Assembly (NCBI RefSeq): GCF_040276065.1
Contig: NZ_JBELOI010000003.1
Span: 124,001 to 188,000 of the forward strand
Source of the DNA: Castellaniella sp040276065
GTDB taxonomy: Bacteria > Pseudomonadota > Gammaproteobacteria > Burkholderiales > Burkholderiaceae_B
Direction: 5' to 3'
DNA: 64,000 bases
The position numbers and the translations under genes were made by a program. Positions 37,498-46,616 of the stretch are shown piece by piece. The notes beneath the pieces are model-generated. The model did not search any database and was not told the origin of the DNA. It worked only from the letters and a program-made list of their open reading frames with translations. Every line of letters begins with the position of its first letter. The first letter of the stretch is position 1.

Positions 37498-38265
37498 TCA
37501 ATTCAAACTGTTTCGGTAATGATAGCGCTCGGTCACGTAGTGACCCCGGCGCAGCTCCATGGGGCGGTCGCCATAGGTATAGGAGACGCGCTCGACCTGC
37601 AGCAGGGGGCTGCCCACGGCAACTCTCAGCCATTCGGCCTGCGCCGCGCTCGCGACCACCGCCCTCAGCTTTTCCTCGGCGCGCACCATGCTCACGCCGA
37701 ACTCGGTCTCGAACAGCGCATAGACCGGCCCTCGATAGCGCGTCAGGGAATCCATGGTCAGGCCCTTGAAGGCGCCGCCAGGCAGCCAGATATCGTCGAG
37801 GATGGTGGGAATGTCGTCGAAGGAGAGCACACGGCGCATGTTGACAACGATGTCGCCCGCGCGCAGATCCAGGGCTTGAGCCACGTCGGCGGGTGCCTTG
37901 ACGCGCTTGCAGTCCAGAATCTGGCTGGCCGACACCGCCTGGCGGCCATCGTCGGGCGCCAGGCGCAAGAACCGGTAGCGGACCTTGGCCTCGTTGTGAG
38001 TCGCCACAAAGGTGCCCTTGCCCTGGCGACGGATCAGGAGGTTGTCGGCGGCCAGCTCGTCAATGGCCTTGCGCACCGTGCCCTGGCTGACCTGGTAGCG
38101 CGCCGCCAGCTCGAGTTCGCTGGGGATGGCCTCGCCGGGTTTCCATTCGCCCCGGTCCAATCCTTGAAGGATCAGACCCTTGATCTGCTGGTACAGCGGG
38201 CTGAAGGCTGCGCTGCTGGCGCGGCCCAACTCGTGCACTCGGTCGGTCGGGGATGGATCGGACAT
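37498..38265 (-). CDS. GntR-family regulator with UTRA ligand domain
   Basis: The 255-residue protein has an N-terminal GntR winged helix (about residues 25-90; PSELELAARYQVSQGTVRKA, IRRQGKGTFVA) and a C-terminal UTRA (HutC-type) ligand domain (about 110-250; VSASQILDCKRV, LDDIWLPGGAFKGLT, VERVSYTYGDRPMELRR). It is divergent from mdh across a 191-bp gap holding a strong palindromic site that recurs before acnB. It is the best candidate for controlling mdh-prpBCD and acnB, and perhaps sdh downstream. The ligand is unknown; an acid of the TCA or methylcitrate cycle is a reasonable guess. Confidence 0.92.
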   Translation of the reverse strand: MSDPSPTDRVHELGRASSAAFSPLYQQIKGLILQGLDRGEWKPGEAIPSELELAARYQVSQGTVRKAIDELAADNLLIRRQGKGTFVATHNEAKVRYRFLRLAPDDGRQAVSASQILDCKRVKAPADVAQALDLRAGDIVVNMRRVLSFDDIPTILDDIWLPGGAFKGLTMDSLTRYRGPVYALFETEFGVSMVRAEEKLRAVVASAAQAEWLRVAVGSPLLQVERVSYTYGDRPMELRRGHYVTERYHYRNSLN

Positions 38266-38352
38266 TGGGGAAGGGGCCGGGGTACGGCCGTGCTACAAAA
38301 TAAAACCTTCGTATTTTCGCATGGCGAGCGCCAGATGTCTAATACTCTTGTG

Positions 38353-38370
38353 TCTTATATAAGATATAAG
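38353..38370. promoter_or_regulatory. palindromic operator upstream of mdh
   Basis: TCTTATATAAGATATAAG contains the 12-bp perfect palindrome TCTTATATAAGA and the 17-bp pattern CTTATA-N5-TATAAG. The reverse complement of the same 18 bases occurs at 43848-43865 before acnB. It lies 4 bp before the likely -35 box of mdh, in the gap shared with gntR, so it is a probable GntR target. Confidence 0.7.
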
Positions 38371-38374
38371 AGTC

Positions 38375-38403
38375 TTGACGCAAGAACTGGAATAAACTAC
38401 TCT
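38375..38403 (+). promoter_or_regulatory. predicted promoter of mdh-prpBCD
   Basis: TTGACG (38375-38380), a 17-bp spacer and TACTCT (38398-38403). The -35 is good, the -10 weak, which suits an activated promoter with the palindromic site directly upstream. The mdh start is 53 bp further on. Confidence 0.45.
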
Positions 38404-38456
38404 TTTCCGCGATTCTGGATCCCCCGTTTCCGCCATACACCCTCTCGGAGATTTTT

Positions 38457-39446
38457 ATGTCCAAACCCGCCATGCGCGTGGCCGTCACCGGCGCGGCCGG
38501 TCAAATCGGCTATGCCCTGTTGTTTCGCATCGCTTCCGGAGAAATGCTGGGCAAGGACCAGCCCGTGATCCTGCAATTGCTGGAAATCCCCGATGAAAAA
38601 GCCCAGAACGCCCTGCGCGGCGTCATGATGGAACTCGAGGACTGCGCCTTCCCGCTGCTGGCCGGCATGAGCGCCCACAGCGATCCGCGCGAAGCGTTCA
38701 AGGATGCCGACGTGGCCCTGCTGGTCGGCGCCCGCCCCCGCGGCCCCGGCATGGAGCGCAAAGACCTGCTGCACGTCAATGCACAGATCTTCACCGCCCA
38801 GGGCAAGGCGCTCAACGAGGTCGCCAGCCGCAACGTCAAGGTCCTGGTGGTCGGCAACCCCGCCAACACCAATGCGTACATTGCCATGAAGTCCGCCCCC
38901 GATCTGCCGGCCCGGAACTTCACCGCCATGCTGCGCCTCGATCACAATCGCGCCCTCTCGCAATTGTCGGCAAAGTCCGGCAAGCCGGTGGCCGACATCG
39001 AAAAACTGATCGTCTGGGGCAACCACTCGCCCACCATGTACCCCGACATCCGCTTTGCCACAGCCGGCGGCCAGAATCTCGCCGCCCTGATCGGTGACAA
39101 AGCCTGGAATAGCGACACGTTCATCCCGACGGTGGGCAAGCGCGGCGCCGCCATCATCGCGGCGCGCGGCCTGTCCTCGGCCGCCTCCGCCGCCAATGCC
39201 GCCATCGACCACATCCACGACTGGCTGCTGGGCTCCCACGGCAAGTGGGTCACCATGGGCGTGCCCTCCGATGGCTCCTACGGCATCCCCGAAGGCATCA
39301 TCTACGGCGTGCCGGTGACCACCACCAACGGCGAGTACACCCGCATCGAGGGCCTCGAGATCGACGCTTTCTCGCGCGAACGCATGGACTTCACCCTGAA
39401 GGAATTACTCGAGGAACGCGACGGCATCGCCGAGCTGCTGAAGTAA
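38457..39446 (+). CDS. mdh: malate dehydrogenase
   Basis: The 329-residue enzyme has the NAD-binding GAAGQIGYALLFRIASGE motif near residue 11-28, the substrate-binding loop and Arg blocks (GARPRGPGMERKDLL, NPANTNA) and the catalytic His in VWGNHSPTMYPD. This is the cytosolic-type MDH of betaproteobacteria and oxidises malate to oxaloacetate. A ribosome site (GGAGA) precedes the ATG. prpB follows after 129 bp. Confidence 0.97.
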   Translation: MSKPAMRVAVTGAAGQIGYALLFRIASGEMLGKDQPVILQLLEIPDEKAQNALRGVMMELEDCAFPLLAGMSAHSDPREAFKDADVALLVGARPRGPGMERKDLLHVNAQIFTAQGKALNEVASRNVKVLVVGNPANTNAYIAMKSAPDLPARNFTAMLRLDHNRALSQLSAKSGKPVADIEKLIVWGNHSPTMYPDIRFATAGGQNLAALIGDKAWNSDTFIPTVGKRGAAIIAARGLSSAASAANAAIDHIHDWLLGSHGKWVTMGVPSDGSYGIPEGIIYGVPVTTTNGEYTRIEGLEIDAFSRERMDFTLKELLEERDGIAELLK

Positions 39447-39575
39447 AACACCCCGGCCGCCGTGAGCGGCGGGCCGGCATGCCGCGGCGAAACGCCCCGG
39501 GAACGAGGGGCACCGCACACACTCGGCACGATGTACCGCCCGGCCAGGACACAGCACCCGCACAGGAGACCCCGC

Positions 39576-40469
39576 ATGACTCGACCCGCCTCCCCCGGCG
39601 CGCTCTTTCGCCAAGCGCTCAAGGACGAATCCCCCCTGCAGATCATCGGCGCCATCAACGCCAACCACGCCCTGCTCGCACAGCGCGCCGGCTACCGCGC
39701 CATCTATCTGTCGGGCGGCGGCGTCGCCGCCGGCTCGCTCGGCATGCCCGACCTGGGCATCAACACGCTCGACGACGTGCTCATCGACATCCGCCGCATC
39801 ACCGACGTGTGCGACACGCCGCTGCTGGTGGACATCGACACGGGCTTCGGCCCCTCGGCGCTGAACATCGCCCGCAGCATCAAGTCCCTGATCAAGGCCG
39901 GCGCCGCCGGCTGCCACCTCGAGGACCAAGTGGGCGCCAAGCGCTGCGGCCACCGTCCCGGCAAGGAAATCGTCAGCGCCGACGAAATGGCCGACCGCAT
40001 CAAGACCGCCGTGGACGCGCGCACCGATACCGATTTCTACATCATCGCCCGCACCGACGCGATCGCCGTCGACGGCGTGGACGCGGCGCTGGAGCGCGCC
40101 CAGGCCTGCGCCGAGGCGGGCGCCGACGCGATATTCGCCGAAGCCTCCTACGACCTCGAGACCTACACGCGCTTCACGCGCGCCCTCGAGATCCCCGTGC
40201 TGGCCAACATCACTGAATTCGGCCAGACGCCGCTGTTCTCGGTCGAGGAGCTCGCCGGCGCCGGCGTGGGCATGGTGCTGTATCCACTGTCCGCCTTCCG
40301 CGCCATGAACAAGGCGGCCGAGGCCGTCTACACGGCCATCCGCCGCGATGGACACCAGCGCAACGTGGTTGATTTGATGCAGACGCGCGAGGAACTCTAC
40401 GACCGCATTGGATATCACCGATTGGAAGCCCAGCTCGACGCCCTGTTCCAACAGGGCAAGACCCGATAA
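39576..40469 (+). CDS. prpB: 2-methylisocitrate lyase
   Basis: The ATG at 39576, preceded by CAGGAGAC, is the start and gives 297 residues. The protein has the PrpB/isocitrate-lyase family active-site motif KRCGHRPGK (catalytic Cys) and the strings NANHALLAQRAGY and YLSGGGVAAGSLG typical of PrpB. It splits 2-methylisocitrate into pyruvate and succinate. It is followed 18 bp later by prpC. Confidence 0.97.
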   Translation: MTRPASPGALFRQALKDESPLQIIGAINANHALLAQRAGYRAIYLSGGGVAAGSLGMPDLGINTLDDVLIDIRRITDVCDTPLLVDIDTGFGPSALNIARSIKSLIKAGAAGCHLEDQVGAKRCGHRPGKEIVSADEMADRIKTAVDARTDTDFYIIARTDAIAVDGVDAALERAQACAEAGADAIFAEASYDLETYTRFTRALEIPVLANITEFGQTPLFSVEELAGAGVGMVLYPLSAFRAMNKAAEAVYTAIRRDGHQRNVVDLMQTREELYDRIGYHRLEAQLDALFQQGKTR

Positions 40470-40487
40470 GCCAACCAGGAGCCCCCC

Positions 40488-41672
40488 ATGGCCACAAAAT
40501 CCAAGACCACCGCCAAGGCGCCAGTGGAAACCACCACCGGCTTCAAGCCCAAGAAATCCGTCGCGCTCTCGGGCATCGTCGCGGGCAATACCGCGCTATG
40601 CACCGTGGGCCGCAGCGGCAACGACCTGCACTATCGCGGCTACGACATCCTGGATATCGCCGATACATGCGAGTTCGAGGAGGTCGCCCACCTGCTGATC
40701 CATGGCAAGCTGCCGACCAAGGCCGAGCTCAAGGCCTACAAGGAAAAGCTCCGACGCCTGCGCGGCCTGCCCGCCCAGGTCCAGGCCACTCTCGAGGCCC
40801 TGCCCGCCGCCAGCCACCCGATGGACGTGATGCGCACCGCCGCCTCGGCGCTGGGCTGCGTGCTGCCTGAAAAAGACGACCACAATCTGGCCGACGCACG
40901 CGATATCGCCGACCGCTTGATGGCCAGCCTGGGCTCGGCCCTGCTGTACTGGTACCACTACAGCCACAACGGCCGCATCATCGACGTGCAGACCGACGAT
41001 GACAGCATCGGCGGCCACTTCCTGCACCTGCTGCACGGCGAAACCCCCAGCCAGGACTGGGTTCGCGCCATGCACACTTCGCTGAACCTGTACGCCGAGC
41101 ACGAATTCAATGCCTCTACCTTCGCCGCCCGCGTGATCGCCGGCACGGGCTCGGACATGTACTCGGCCATCACCGGCGCGATCGGCGCGCTGCGCGGACC
41201 CAAGCACGGCGGCGCCAACGAGGTTGCCTTCGAGATTCAAAAGCGCTACGAAAATCCCGACGAGGCCGAGGCTGACATCCGCCGCCGCGTCGAGGCCAAA
41301 GAGGTCGTCATCGGCTTTGGCCATCCGGTCTACACGGTTTCCGATCCGCGCAACAAAGTCATCAAGGCCGTGGCGCAAAAGCTGTCCAAGAAGGCCGGCT
41401 CGACCAAGATGTACGACATCGCCGAGCGTCTCGAATCCGTGATGTGGGATGCCAAGCGTATGTTCCCGAACCTGGATTGGTTCTCGGCCGTGTCCTATCA
41501 CATGATGGGCGTGCCCACCGCCATGTTCACACCGCTGTTCGTCATCGCGCGCACCGCCGGCTGGTCGGCGCACATCCTCGAACAACGCGTCGACAACAAG
41601 ATCATCCGCCCGACGGCCAACTACGTCGGACCCGAGGACCGCAAGTTCCTCCCCATCGAAAAGCGCAAATAA
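40488..41672 (+). CDS. prpC: 2-methylcitrate synthase
   Basis: This 394-residue citrate-synthase paralogue has the PrpC-type start (KSVALSGIVAGNTALCTVG), HPMDVMRTAASALG, GPKHGGANEVAFEI and GFGHPVYTVSDPRNK. The GHPVY (rather than GHRVY) block and the shorter length mark it as PrpC. It condenses propionyl-CoA with oxaloacetate. It lies between prpB and prpD with short gaps. Confidence 0.95.
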   Translation: MATKSKTTAKAPVETTTGFKPKKSVALSGIVAGNTALCTVGRSGNDLHYRGYDILDIADTCEFEEVAHLLIHGKLPTKAELKAYKEKLRRLRGLPAQVQATLEALPAASHPMDVMRTAASALGCVLPEKDDHNLADARDIADRLMASLGSALLYWYHYSHNGRIIDVQTDDDSIGGHFLHLLHGETPSQDWVRAMHTSLNLYAEHEFNASTFAARVIAGTGSDMYSAITGAIGALRGPKHGGANEVAFEIQKRYENPDEAEADIRRRVEAKEVVIGFGHPVYTVSDPRNKVIKAVAQKLSKKAGSTKMYDIAERLESVMWDAKRMFPNLDWFSAVSYHMMGVPTAMFTPLFVIARTAGWSAHILEQRVDNKIIRPTANYVGPEDRKFLPIEKRK

Positions 41673-41697
41673 GCCGCAACTTCTTTCAGGAAACACC

Positions 41698-43149
41698 ATG
41701 TCTGCGACTATTTCAAACGTGCGTCCCCAGCCCGACCAGGTCCTGGTGGATATTGCCGATTATGTACTGAACTACAAGATCGACAGCGCGCTCGCTCTCG
41801 AGACCGCGCGCAACTGTCTCATCGACACCCTGGGCTGCGGCCTGGAGGCGCTGGAGTATCCCGCCTGCCGCAAGCTCCTGGGACCGGTCGTCCCGGGCAC
41901 CGTGGTGCCCAACGGCGCCAAGATCCCCGGCACGCAGTTCCAGCTCGATCCGGTGCAGGCCGCCTTCAACATCGGCTGCATGATCCGCTGGCTGGACTTC
42001 AACGACACCTGGCTCGCAGCCGAATGGGGCCACCCGTCGGACAACCTGGGCGGCATCCTGGCGGTGGCCGACTGGCTCTCGCGCAACGCGGTGGCCGCGG
42101 GCAAGGCGCCGCTGACCATGCGCACCGTGCTCGAAGGCATGATCAAGGCCCACGAGATTCAGGGCTGCATCGCGCTCGAGAATTCCTTCAACAAGGTCGG
42201 CCTGGACCACGTGGTGCTGGTCAAGATCGCCTCGACGGCCGTGGTCTCGCAGATGCTCGGCCTGTCGCGCGAGGAAACCATCAACGCGGTGTCCCTCGCC
42301 TGGGTCGATGGCCAGAGCCTGCGCACCTATCGCCACGCCCCCAACACCGGCAGCCGCAAGTCCTGGGCCGCGGGCGACGCCACCAGCCGCGCCGTGCGCC
42401 TGGCGCTGATCGCACGCACCGGCGAGATGGGCTATCCCTCGGTGCTGACGGCACCGACCTGGGGCTTCTACGACGTGCTGTTCAAGGGCCAGCCCTTCAA
42501 GTTCCAGCGGCCCTACGGCAGCTACGTGATGGAAAACGTGCTGTTCAAGATTTCATTCCCGGCCGAGTTCCACTCCCAGACCGCCGTGGAGTGCGCCATG
42601 CAGATCCATGACAAGCTCAAGGCCCTGGGCAAGACCGATGCCGACATCGCCAAGATCACCATCCGCACCCACGAGGCCTGCATCCGCATCATCGACAAAA
42701 AGGGCCCCCTGGACAACCCGGCCGACCGCGACCACTGCGTGCAGTACATGGTCGCCGTGCCAGTGATCTTCGGGCGCCTGACAGCCGCCGACTACGAGGA
42801 CGGGATCGCGGCCGATCCTCGCATCGACACGCTGCGCGACAAGATCGTCTGCGTCGAGGACCCGGCCTTCACCGCTGATTATCACAACCCGGAAAAACGC
42901 TCCATCGCCAACGCGCTGACCGTGGAGTTCACGGACGGCACGCGCCTGGACGAGATCGTCTGCGAGTACCCGATCGGCCACAAGCGCCGCCGCAAGGACG
43001 GGATCCCGCTGCTCGAGGACAAGTTCCGCATCAACCTCGCGCGCCAGTTCCCGGCCCGCCAGCAACAACGCATCCTGGATGTGTCCCTGGACCAGAAGGC
43101 GCTCGAGGCGATGCCGGTGCACGAGTACGTGGATCTGTACGTCATCTAA
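41698..43149 (+). CDS. prpD: 2-methylcitrate dehydratase
   Basis: The 483-residue protein is full-length PrpD (MmgE/PrpD family) with CLIDTLGCGLEAL, RWLDFNDTWLAAEWGHPSDN and NTGSRKSWAAGDATSR. It dehydrates 2-methylcitrate to 2-methyl-cis-aconitate, which AcnB, encoded 0.8 kb downstream, can rehydrate to 2-methylisocitrate. A ribosome site AGGAAA precedes it. Confidence 0.97.
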   Translation: MSATISNVRPQPDQVLVDIADYVLNYKIDSALALETARNCLIDTLGCGLEALEYPACRKLLGPVVPGTVVPNGAKIPGTQFQLDPVQAAFNIGCMIRWLDFNDTWLAAEWGHPSDNLGGILAVADWLSRNAVAAGKAPLTMRTVLEGMIKAHEIQGCIALENSFNKVGLDHVVLVKIASTAVVSQMLGLSREETINAVSLAWVDGQSLRTYRHAPNTGSRKSWAAGDATSRAVRLALIARTGEMGYPSVLTAPTWGFYDVLFKGQPFKFQRPYGSYVMENVLFKISFPAEFHSQTAVECAMQIHDKLKALGKTDADIAKITIRTHEACIRIIDKKGPLDNPADRDHCVQYMVAVPVIFGRLTAADYEDGIAADPRIDTLRDKIVCVEDPAFTADYHNPEKRSIANALTVEFTDGTRLDEIVCEYPIGHKRRRKDGIPLLEDKFRINLARQFPARQQQRILDVSLDQKALEAMPVHEYVDLYVI

Positions 43150-43208
43150 GGCCCCGGCGTGACGCCGTCGCGCACCGGAACCAAATCCGCCAGGCAGAGA
43201 GGATCGCC

Positions 43209-43484
43209 ATGACCCGCACCATACGCCACGACGAGGCCCACCAACGCTTCGAATGGACCGAGGAAGGCCACCGCTGTGTACTGGACTATGTCCTGGCCGA
43301 CGGCGTGGCCGCCTTCACGCACACCGGGGTCCCTCGTCCGGTCGAGGGCCGCGGCATCGCGGCGGACCTGGTGCGCGCCGGCCTGGACACCGCACGCGCG
43401 CGGGGCTGGCGCGTGGATCCGGTGTGCTCCTACGTCGCCGCCTTCATGCGCCGGCACCCGGAATACCAGGATCTGCTGGACTGA
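43209..43484 (+). CDS. small GNAT-type N-acetyltransferase (YidJ-like)
   Basis: This 91-residue protein belongs to the minimal Gcn5-related group (GNAT_C, YidJ/YjdJ-like) with FEWTEEGHRCVLDYVL, TGVPRPVEGRGIAADLVRAG and CSYVAAFMRRHPEYQDLL. The RGIAxxL block is the acetyl-CoA-binding signature. The substrate is unknown. It follows prpD by 59 bp and may be the last gene of that operon. Confidence 0.88.
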   Translation: MTRTIRHDEAHQRFEWTEEGHRCVLDYVLADGVAAFTHTGVPRPVEGRGIAADLVRAGLDTARARGWRVDPVCSYVAAFMRRHPEYQDLLD

Positions 43485-43542
43485 ACGGCATGTGCGGATG
43501 CGGAGCGAGCTGCGCGCAGCAGCACGCGATGCGATGTGCAAA

Positions 43543-43742
43543 GAGTCCTGGCAACCCTGTGCTTCCGGCAACCTTGTGAGACGCCGAATGCTGACGAAGG
43601 AAGCGCGGGATAAAGGCGGGCACTGTCTGAGGCGCGCAGCGCCGAGTTTGCCCGCCGCCCGCGCGGACGAGGCAGATTCGGGGAGTCCGGCCGGCGGCCG
43701 GACCGTCGAGCCGTTGCCGGAAGCACAGGGTTGCCAGGACTC
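43543..43742. repeat. 200-bp element with perfect 30-bp inverted terminal repeats
   Basis: The 30 bases at 43543-43572 (beginning GAGTCCTGGCAACC) are the exact reverse complement of 43713-43742. Inside are two more hairpins: GCGGGCA/TGCCCGC (43616-43655, with a GGCGC/GCGCC stem within it) and GTCCGGCC-GGC-GGCCGGAC (43685-43703). No ORF or target-site duplication is evident. The 460-bp gene-free gap 43485-43944 otherwise holds only the acnB regulatory region. It could be a MITE or REP-type element, or a structured RNA or terminator. Confidence 0.75.
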
Positions 43743-43847
43743 CGCCGCTGGACCCAGATCGCCCTGCTCCCCTCCAAACTCGGGCAACCGAAAAAGCAGG
43801 TGCTCCCAACGCACCTCCGACCTCGTTGCAGGCCACCCACCACATGT

Positions 43848-43865
43848 CTTATATCTTATATAAGA
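43848..43865. promoter_or_regulatory. palindromic operator upstream of acnB
   Basis: CTTATATCTTATATAAGA is the exact reverse complement of the site before mdh (38353-38370). It ends 3 bp before the likely -35 box of acnB, nearly the same spacing as at mdh. This links acnB to the mdh-prp genes in one regulon, probably that of the GntR protein at 37498-38265. Confidence 0.7.
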
Positions 43866-43868
43866 CTA

Positions 43869-43897
43869 TTGCCTCAACCCATGCCTCCCCGTAAAAT
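43869..43897 (+). promoter_or_regulatory. predicted promoter of acnB
   Basis: TTGCCT (43869-43874), a 17-bp spacer and TAAAAT (43892-43897) form a fair sigma-70 promoter 47 bp before the acnB ATG. Confidence 0.55.
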
Positions 43898-43944
43898 GGA
43901 GGCTGGCCCAATCCCCTGAAACCCTACTTTCTAGAGCCCCCGAC

Positions 43945-46530
43945 ATGCTGGATTCTTACCGCACAGAAGCCGCCGCGCGCGAAGCCATGGGTATCCCCCC
44001 GCTTCCGCTCACCGCGCACCAGACCGCCGACCTGATCGAGCTGCTGAAAACCCCGCCCAAAGGCGAGGAGCAGTTCCTGCTGAACCTGTTCATCCATCGC
44101 GTGCCGGCCGGCGTCGATGAGGCGGCCAGCGTCAAGGCGTCCTACCTGGCCGCCGTGGCCCTGGGCAAAGAGGTCTGCCCCCTAATCGACGGCAAGCACG
44201 CCACCGAGCTGCTGGGCACCATGCTGGGCGGCTACAACATCGGGGCCCTCATCGAGCTCCTAGATCACGCCGAACTGGCACCCGTGGCCGCAGAGGGCCT
44301 GAAAAAGACCCTGCTGATCTTCGACGCCTTCCACGACGTCGAGGAAAAGGCCAAGGCAGGCAACATGCACGCCCAAGCCGTGCTGCAGAGCTGGGCCGAT
44401 GCCGAGTGGTTCACCAGCCGCCCCGAAGTCCCTCAGAGCCTGACCCTCACCGTGTTCAAGGTCACGGGTGAAACCAACACCGACGACCTGTCGCCGGCCC
44501 CCGACGCCTGGAGCCGCCCGGACATTCCCCTGCACGCGCTCGCCATGCTCAAAAACCCGCGCGAGGGCATCGAGCCCGACGCGCCCGGCAAGGTCGGTCC
44601 CATCAAATTCATCGACGAGCTCAAGGCCAAGGGCCACCTGGTCGCCTACGTCGGCGACGTGGTCGGCACCGGCTCCTCGCGCAAGTCAGCCACCAATTCG
44701 GTGATCTGGCACACCGGCGAGGATATCCCCTTCGTACCCAACAAGCGCTTCGGCGGTGTCTGCCTGGGCGGCAAGATTGCCCCCATCTTCTACAACACGA
44801 TGGAGGACTCCGGCGCCCTGCCCATCGAGCTCGACGTCTCGGCCATGCACATGGGCGACGTGATCGAGCTGCGCCCCTACGAGGGCAAGGCCCTCAAAAA
44901 CGGCCAAGTCATCTCGGAATTCCAGTTGAAATCCGACGTGCTGCTCGACGAAGTCCGCGCCGGCGGCCGCATTCCGCTGATCATCGGCCGCGGCCTGACG
45001 GCCAAGGCGCGCGCCGCGCTGGGCCTGTCCGCAGCCTCGCTGTTCCGCCTGCCCGAGGATCCGGCCGACAATGGCAAGGGCTTCTCGATCGCCCAGAAGC
45101 TCGTCGGACGCGCCTGCGGCCTGCCCGAGGGCCGCGGCGTGCGGCCCGGCACCTACTGCGAACCGCGCATGACCTCGGTCGGCAGCCAGGACACCACCGG
45201 TCCCATGACCCGCGACGAGCTCAAGGACCTCGCCTGCGTCGGCTTCTCGGCCGACCTGGTGATGCAGTCCTTCTGCCACACCGCCGCCTACCCCAAGCCC
45301 GTGGACGTCAAGACCCATCACGAGCTGCCCGCCTTCATCAGCACGCGCGGCGGCGTGTCCCTGCGCCCGGGCGACGGCATCATCCACTCGTGGCTCAACC
45401 GCATGCTGCTGCCCGACACCGTCGGCACCGGCGGCGACTCGCACACACGCTTTCCCATCGGCATCAGCTTCCCCGCCGGTTCGGGGCTGGTGGCCTTCGC
45501 CGCGGCCACCGGCGTGATGCCGCTAGACATGCCCGAATCGGTCCTGGTCCGCTTCAAGGGTCAAATGCAGCCCGGCGTCACGCTGCGCGACCTGGTCAAC
45601 GCCATCCCCTTGTACGCCATCAAGCAGGGCCTGCTGACGGTTGAAAAGAAAGGCAAGAAAAACGTCTTTTCGGGCCGCATCCTCGAGATCGAGGGCCTGC
45701 CGGACCTCAAGATCGAGCAGGCTTTCGAACTCTCGGATGCCTCGGCCGAGCGCTCGGCCGCGGCCTGCACGGTGCGCCTGAACAAGGAACCGGTCATCGA
45801 GTACCTCAACAGCAACATCACGCTGCTGAAATGGATGATCGCCAACGGCTACCAGGACGCCCGGACGCTGACGCGACGCATCAAGGCCATGGAGGCCTGG
45901 CTGGCCGACCCGCAGCTCGTCGAGCCCGACGCCGATGCCGACTACGCGGCGGTGATCGAGATCGACCTGGCCGACATCCACGAACCCATCGTCGCCTGCC
46001 CGAACGACCCCGACGACGTCAAGACGCTGTCGGACGTGGCCGGAACCGCGATCGACGAAGTCTTCATCGGTAGCTGCATGACCAACATCGGCCACTTCCG
46101 CGCGGCCGCCAAGCTGCTCGAGGGCAAACGCGACCTGCCCTCCAAGCTCTGGGTGGCTCCGCCCACCAAGATGGACGCCAGCGAACTCACCAAGGAAGGC
46201 CACTACGGCACCTTCGGCACCGCCGGCGCCCGGATGGAGATGCCCGGCTGCTCTCTGTGCATGGGCAACCAGGCGCAGGTGCGCGAGGGCGCCACCGTGT
46301 TCTCGACCAGCACCCGCAACTTCCCCAACCGCCTGGGCAAGAACGCCAATGTGTTCCTCGGCTCGGCCGAACTCGCCGCGATCTGCTCACGCCTGGGCCG
46401 CATCCCGACGCGCGACGAGTACCTCGCCGACATGGGCCTGCTGGCCAAGGACAGCGACCGGATCTACCGCTACATGAACTTCGACCAGATCGAGGACTTC
46501 ACCGCGGTGGCCGGCACGGTTGAGGCGTAA
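43945..46530 (+). CDS. acnB: aconitate hydratase B / 2-methylisocitrate dehydratase
   Basis: The 861-residue protein is AcnB rather than AcnA or AcnD: it starts with the HEAT-like domain (ARE AMGIPPLPLTAHQT, then GKHATELLGTMLGGYNIG), followed by the swivel domain (GETNTDDLSPAPDAWSRPD; GDVVGTGSSRKSATNS) and the catalytic domains. The Fe-S ligand cysteines are in VGTGGDSHTRF context, GSCMTNIGHF and PGCSLCMGNQAQV. It isomerises citrate and can hydrate 2-methyl-cis-aconitate, so it completes the methylcitrate cycle without AcnD/PrpF. Confidence 0.96.
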   Translation: MLDSYRTEAAAREAMGIPPLPLTAHQTADLIELLKTPPKGEEQFLLNLFIHRVPAGVDEAASVKASYLAAVALGKEVCPLIDGKHATELLGTMLGGYNIGALIELLDHAELAPVAAEGLKKTLLIFDAFHDVEEKAKAGNMHAQAVLQSWADAEWFTSRPEVPQSLTLTVFKVTGETNTDDLSPAPDAWSRPDIPLHALAMLKNPREGIEPDAPGKVGPIKFIDELKAKGHLVAYVGDVVGTGSSRKSATNSVIWHTGEDIPFVPNKRFGGVCLGGKIAPIFYNTMEDSGALPIELDVSAMHMGDVIELRPYEGKALKNGQVISEFQLKSDVLLDEVRAGGRIPLIIGRGLTAKARAALGLSAASLFRLPEDPADNGKGFSIAQKLVGRACGLPEGRGVRPGTYCEPRMTSVGSQDTTGPMTRDELKDLACVGFSADLVMQSFCHTAAYPKPVDVKTHHELPAFISTRGGVSLRPGDGIIHSWLNRMLLPDTVGTGGDSHTRFPIGISFPAGSGLVAFAAATGVMPLDMPESVLVRFKGQMQPGVTLRDLVNAIPLYAIKQGLLTVEKKGKKNVFSGRILEIEGLPDLKIEQAFELSDASAERSAAACTVRLNKEPVIEYLNSNITLLKWMIANGYQDARTLTRRIKAMEAWLADPQLVEPDADADYAAVIEIDLADIHEPIVACPNDPDDVKTLSDVAGTAIDEVFIGSCMTNIGHFRAAAKLLEGKRDLPSKLWVAPPTKMDASELTKEGHYGTFGTAGARMEMPGCSLCMGNQAQVREGATVFSTSTRNFPNRLGKNANVFLGSAELAAICSRLGRIPTRDEYLADMGLLAKDSDRIYRYMNFDQIEDFTAVAGTVEA

Positions 46531-46545
46531 CAAAGCCATCTGGGA

Positions 46546-46574
46546 AGGGCCGTCCCTGCTGATGGGGCGGCCCT
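46546..46574 (+). terminator. hairpin after acnB
   Basis: AGGGCCGTCCC pairs with GGGGCGGCCCT through 11 base pairs (one G-U) around a 7-base loop, 16 bp after the acnB stop. It is very stable but lacks a T-rich tail. Confidence 0.5.
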
Positions 46575-46595
46575 GTGTAGCCAAAACAGGATATA

Positions 46596-46616
46596 CACCG
46601 ATAATGGATATCGGTG
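46596..46616. terminator. inverted repeat at the convergent end of acnB and the catabolic island
   Basis: CACCGATA and TATCGGTG are perfect 8-bp arms around a 5-base loop. The repeat lies 12 bp past the end of the last minus-strand island gene, followed in that direction by TATATCCTGTTTT. It may terminate the island transcript. Confidence 0.45.

Noticed and set aside
43444..43845. Open frames on both strands across the gap after the GNAT gene
   Set aside because: They run through the inverted-repeat element and have no ribosome site or homology; the region is better explained as a repeat and regulatory DNA.
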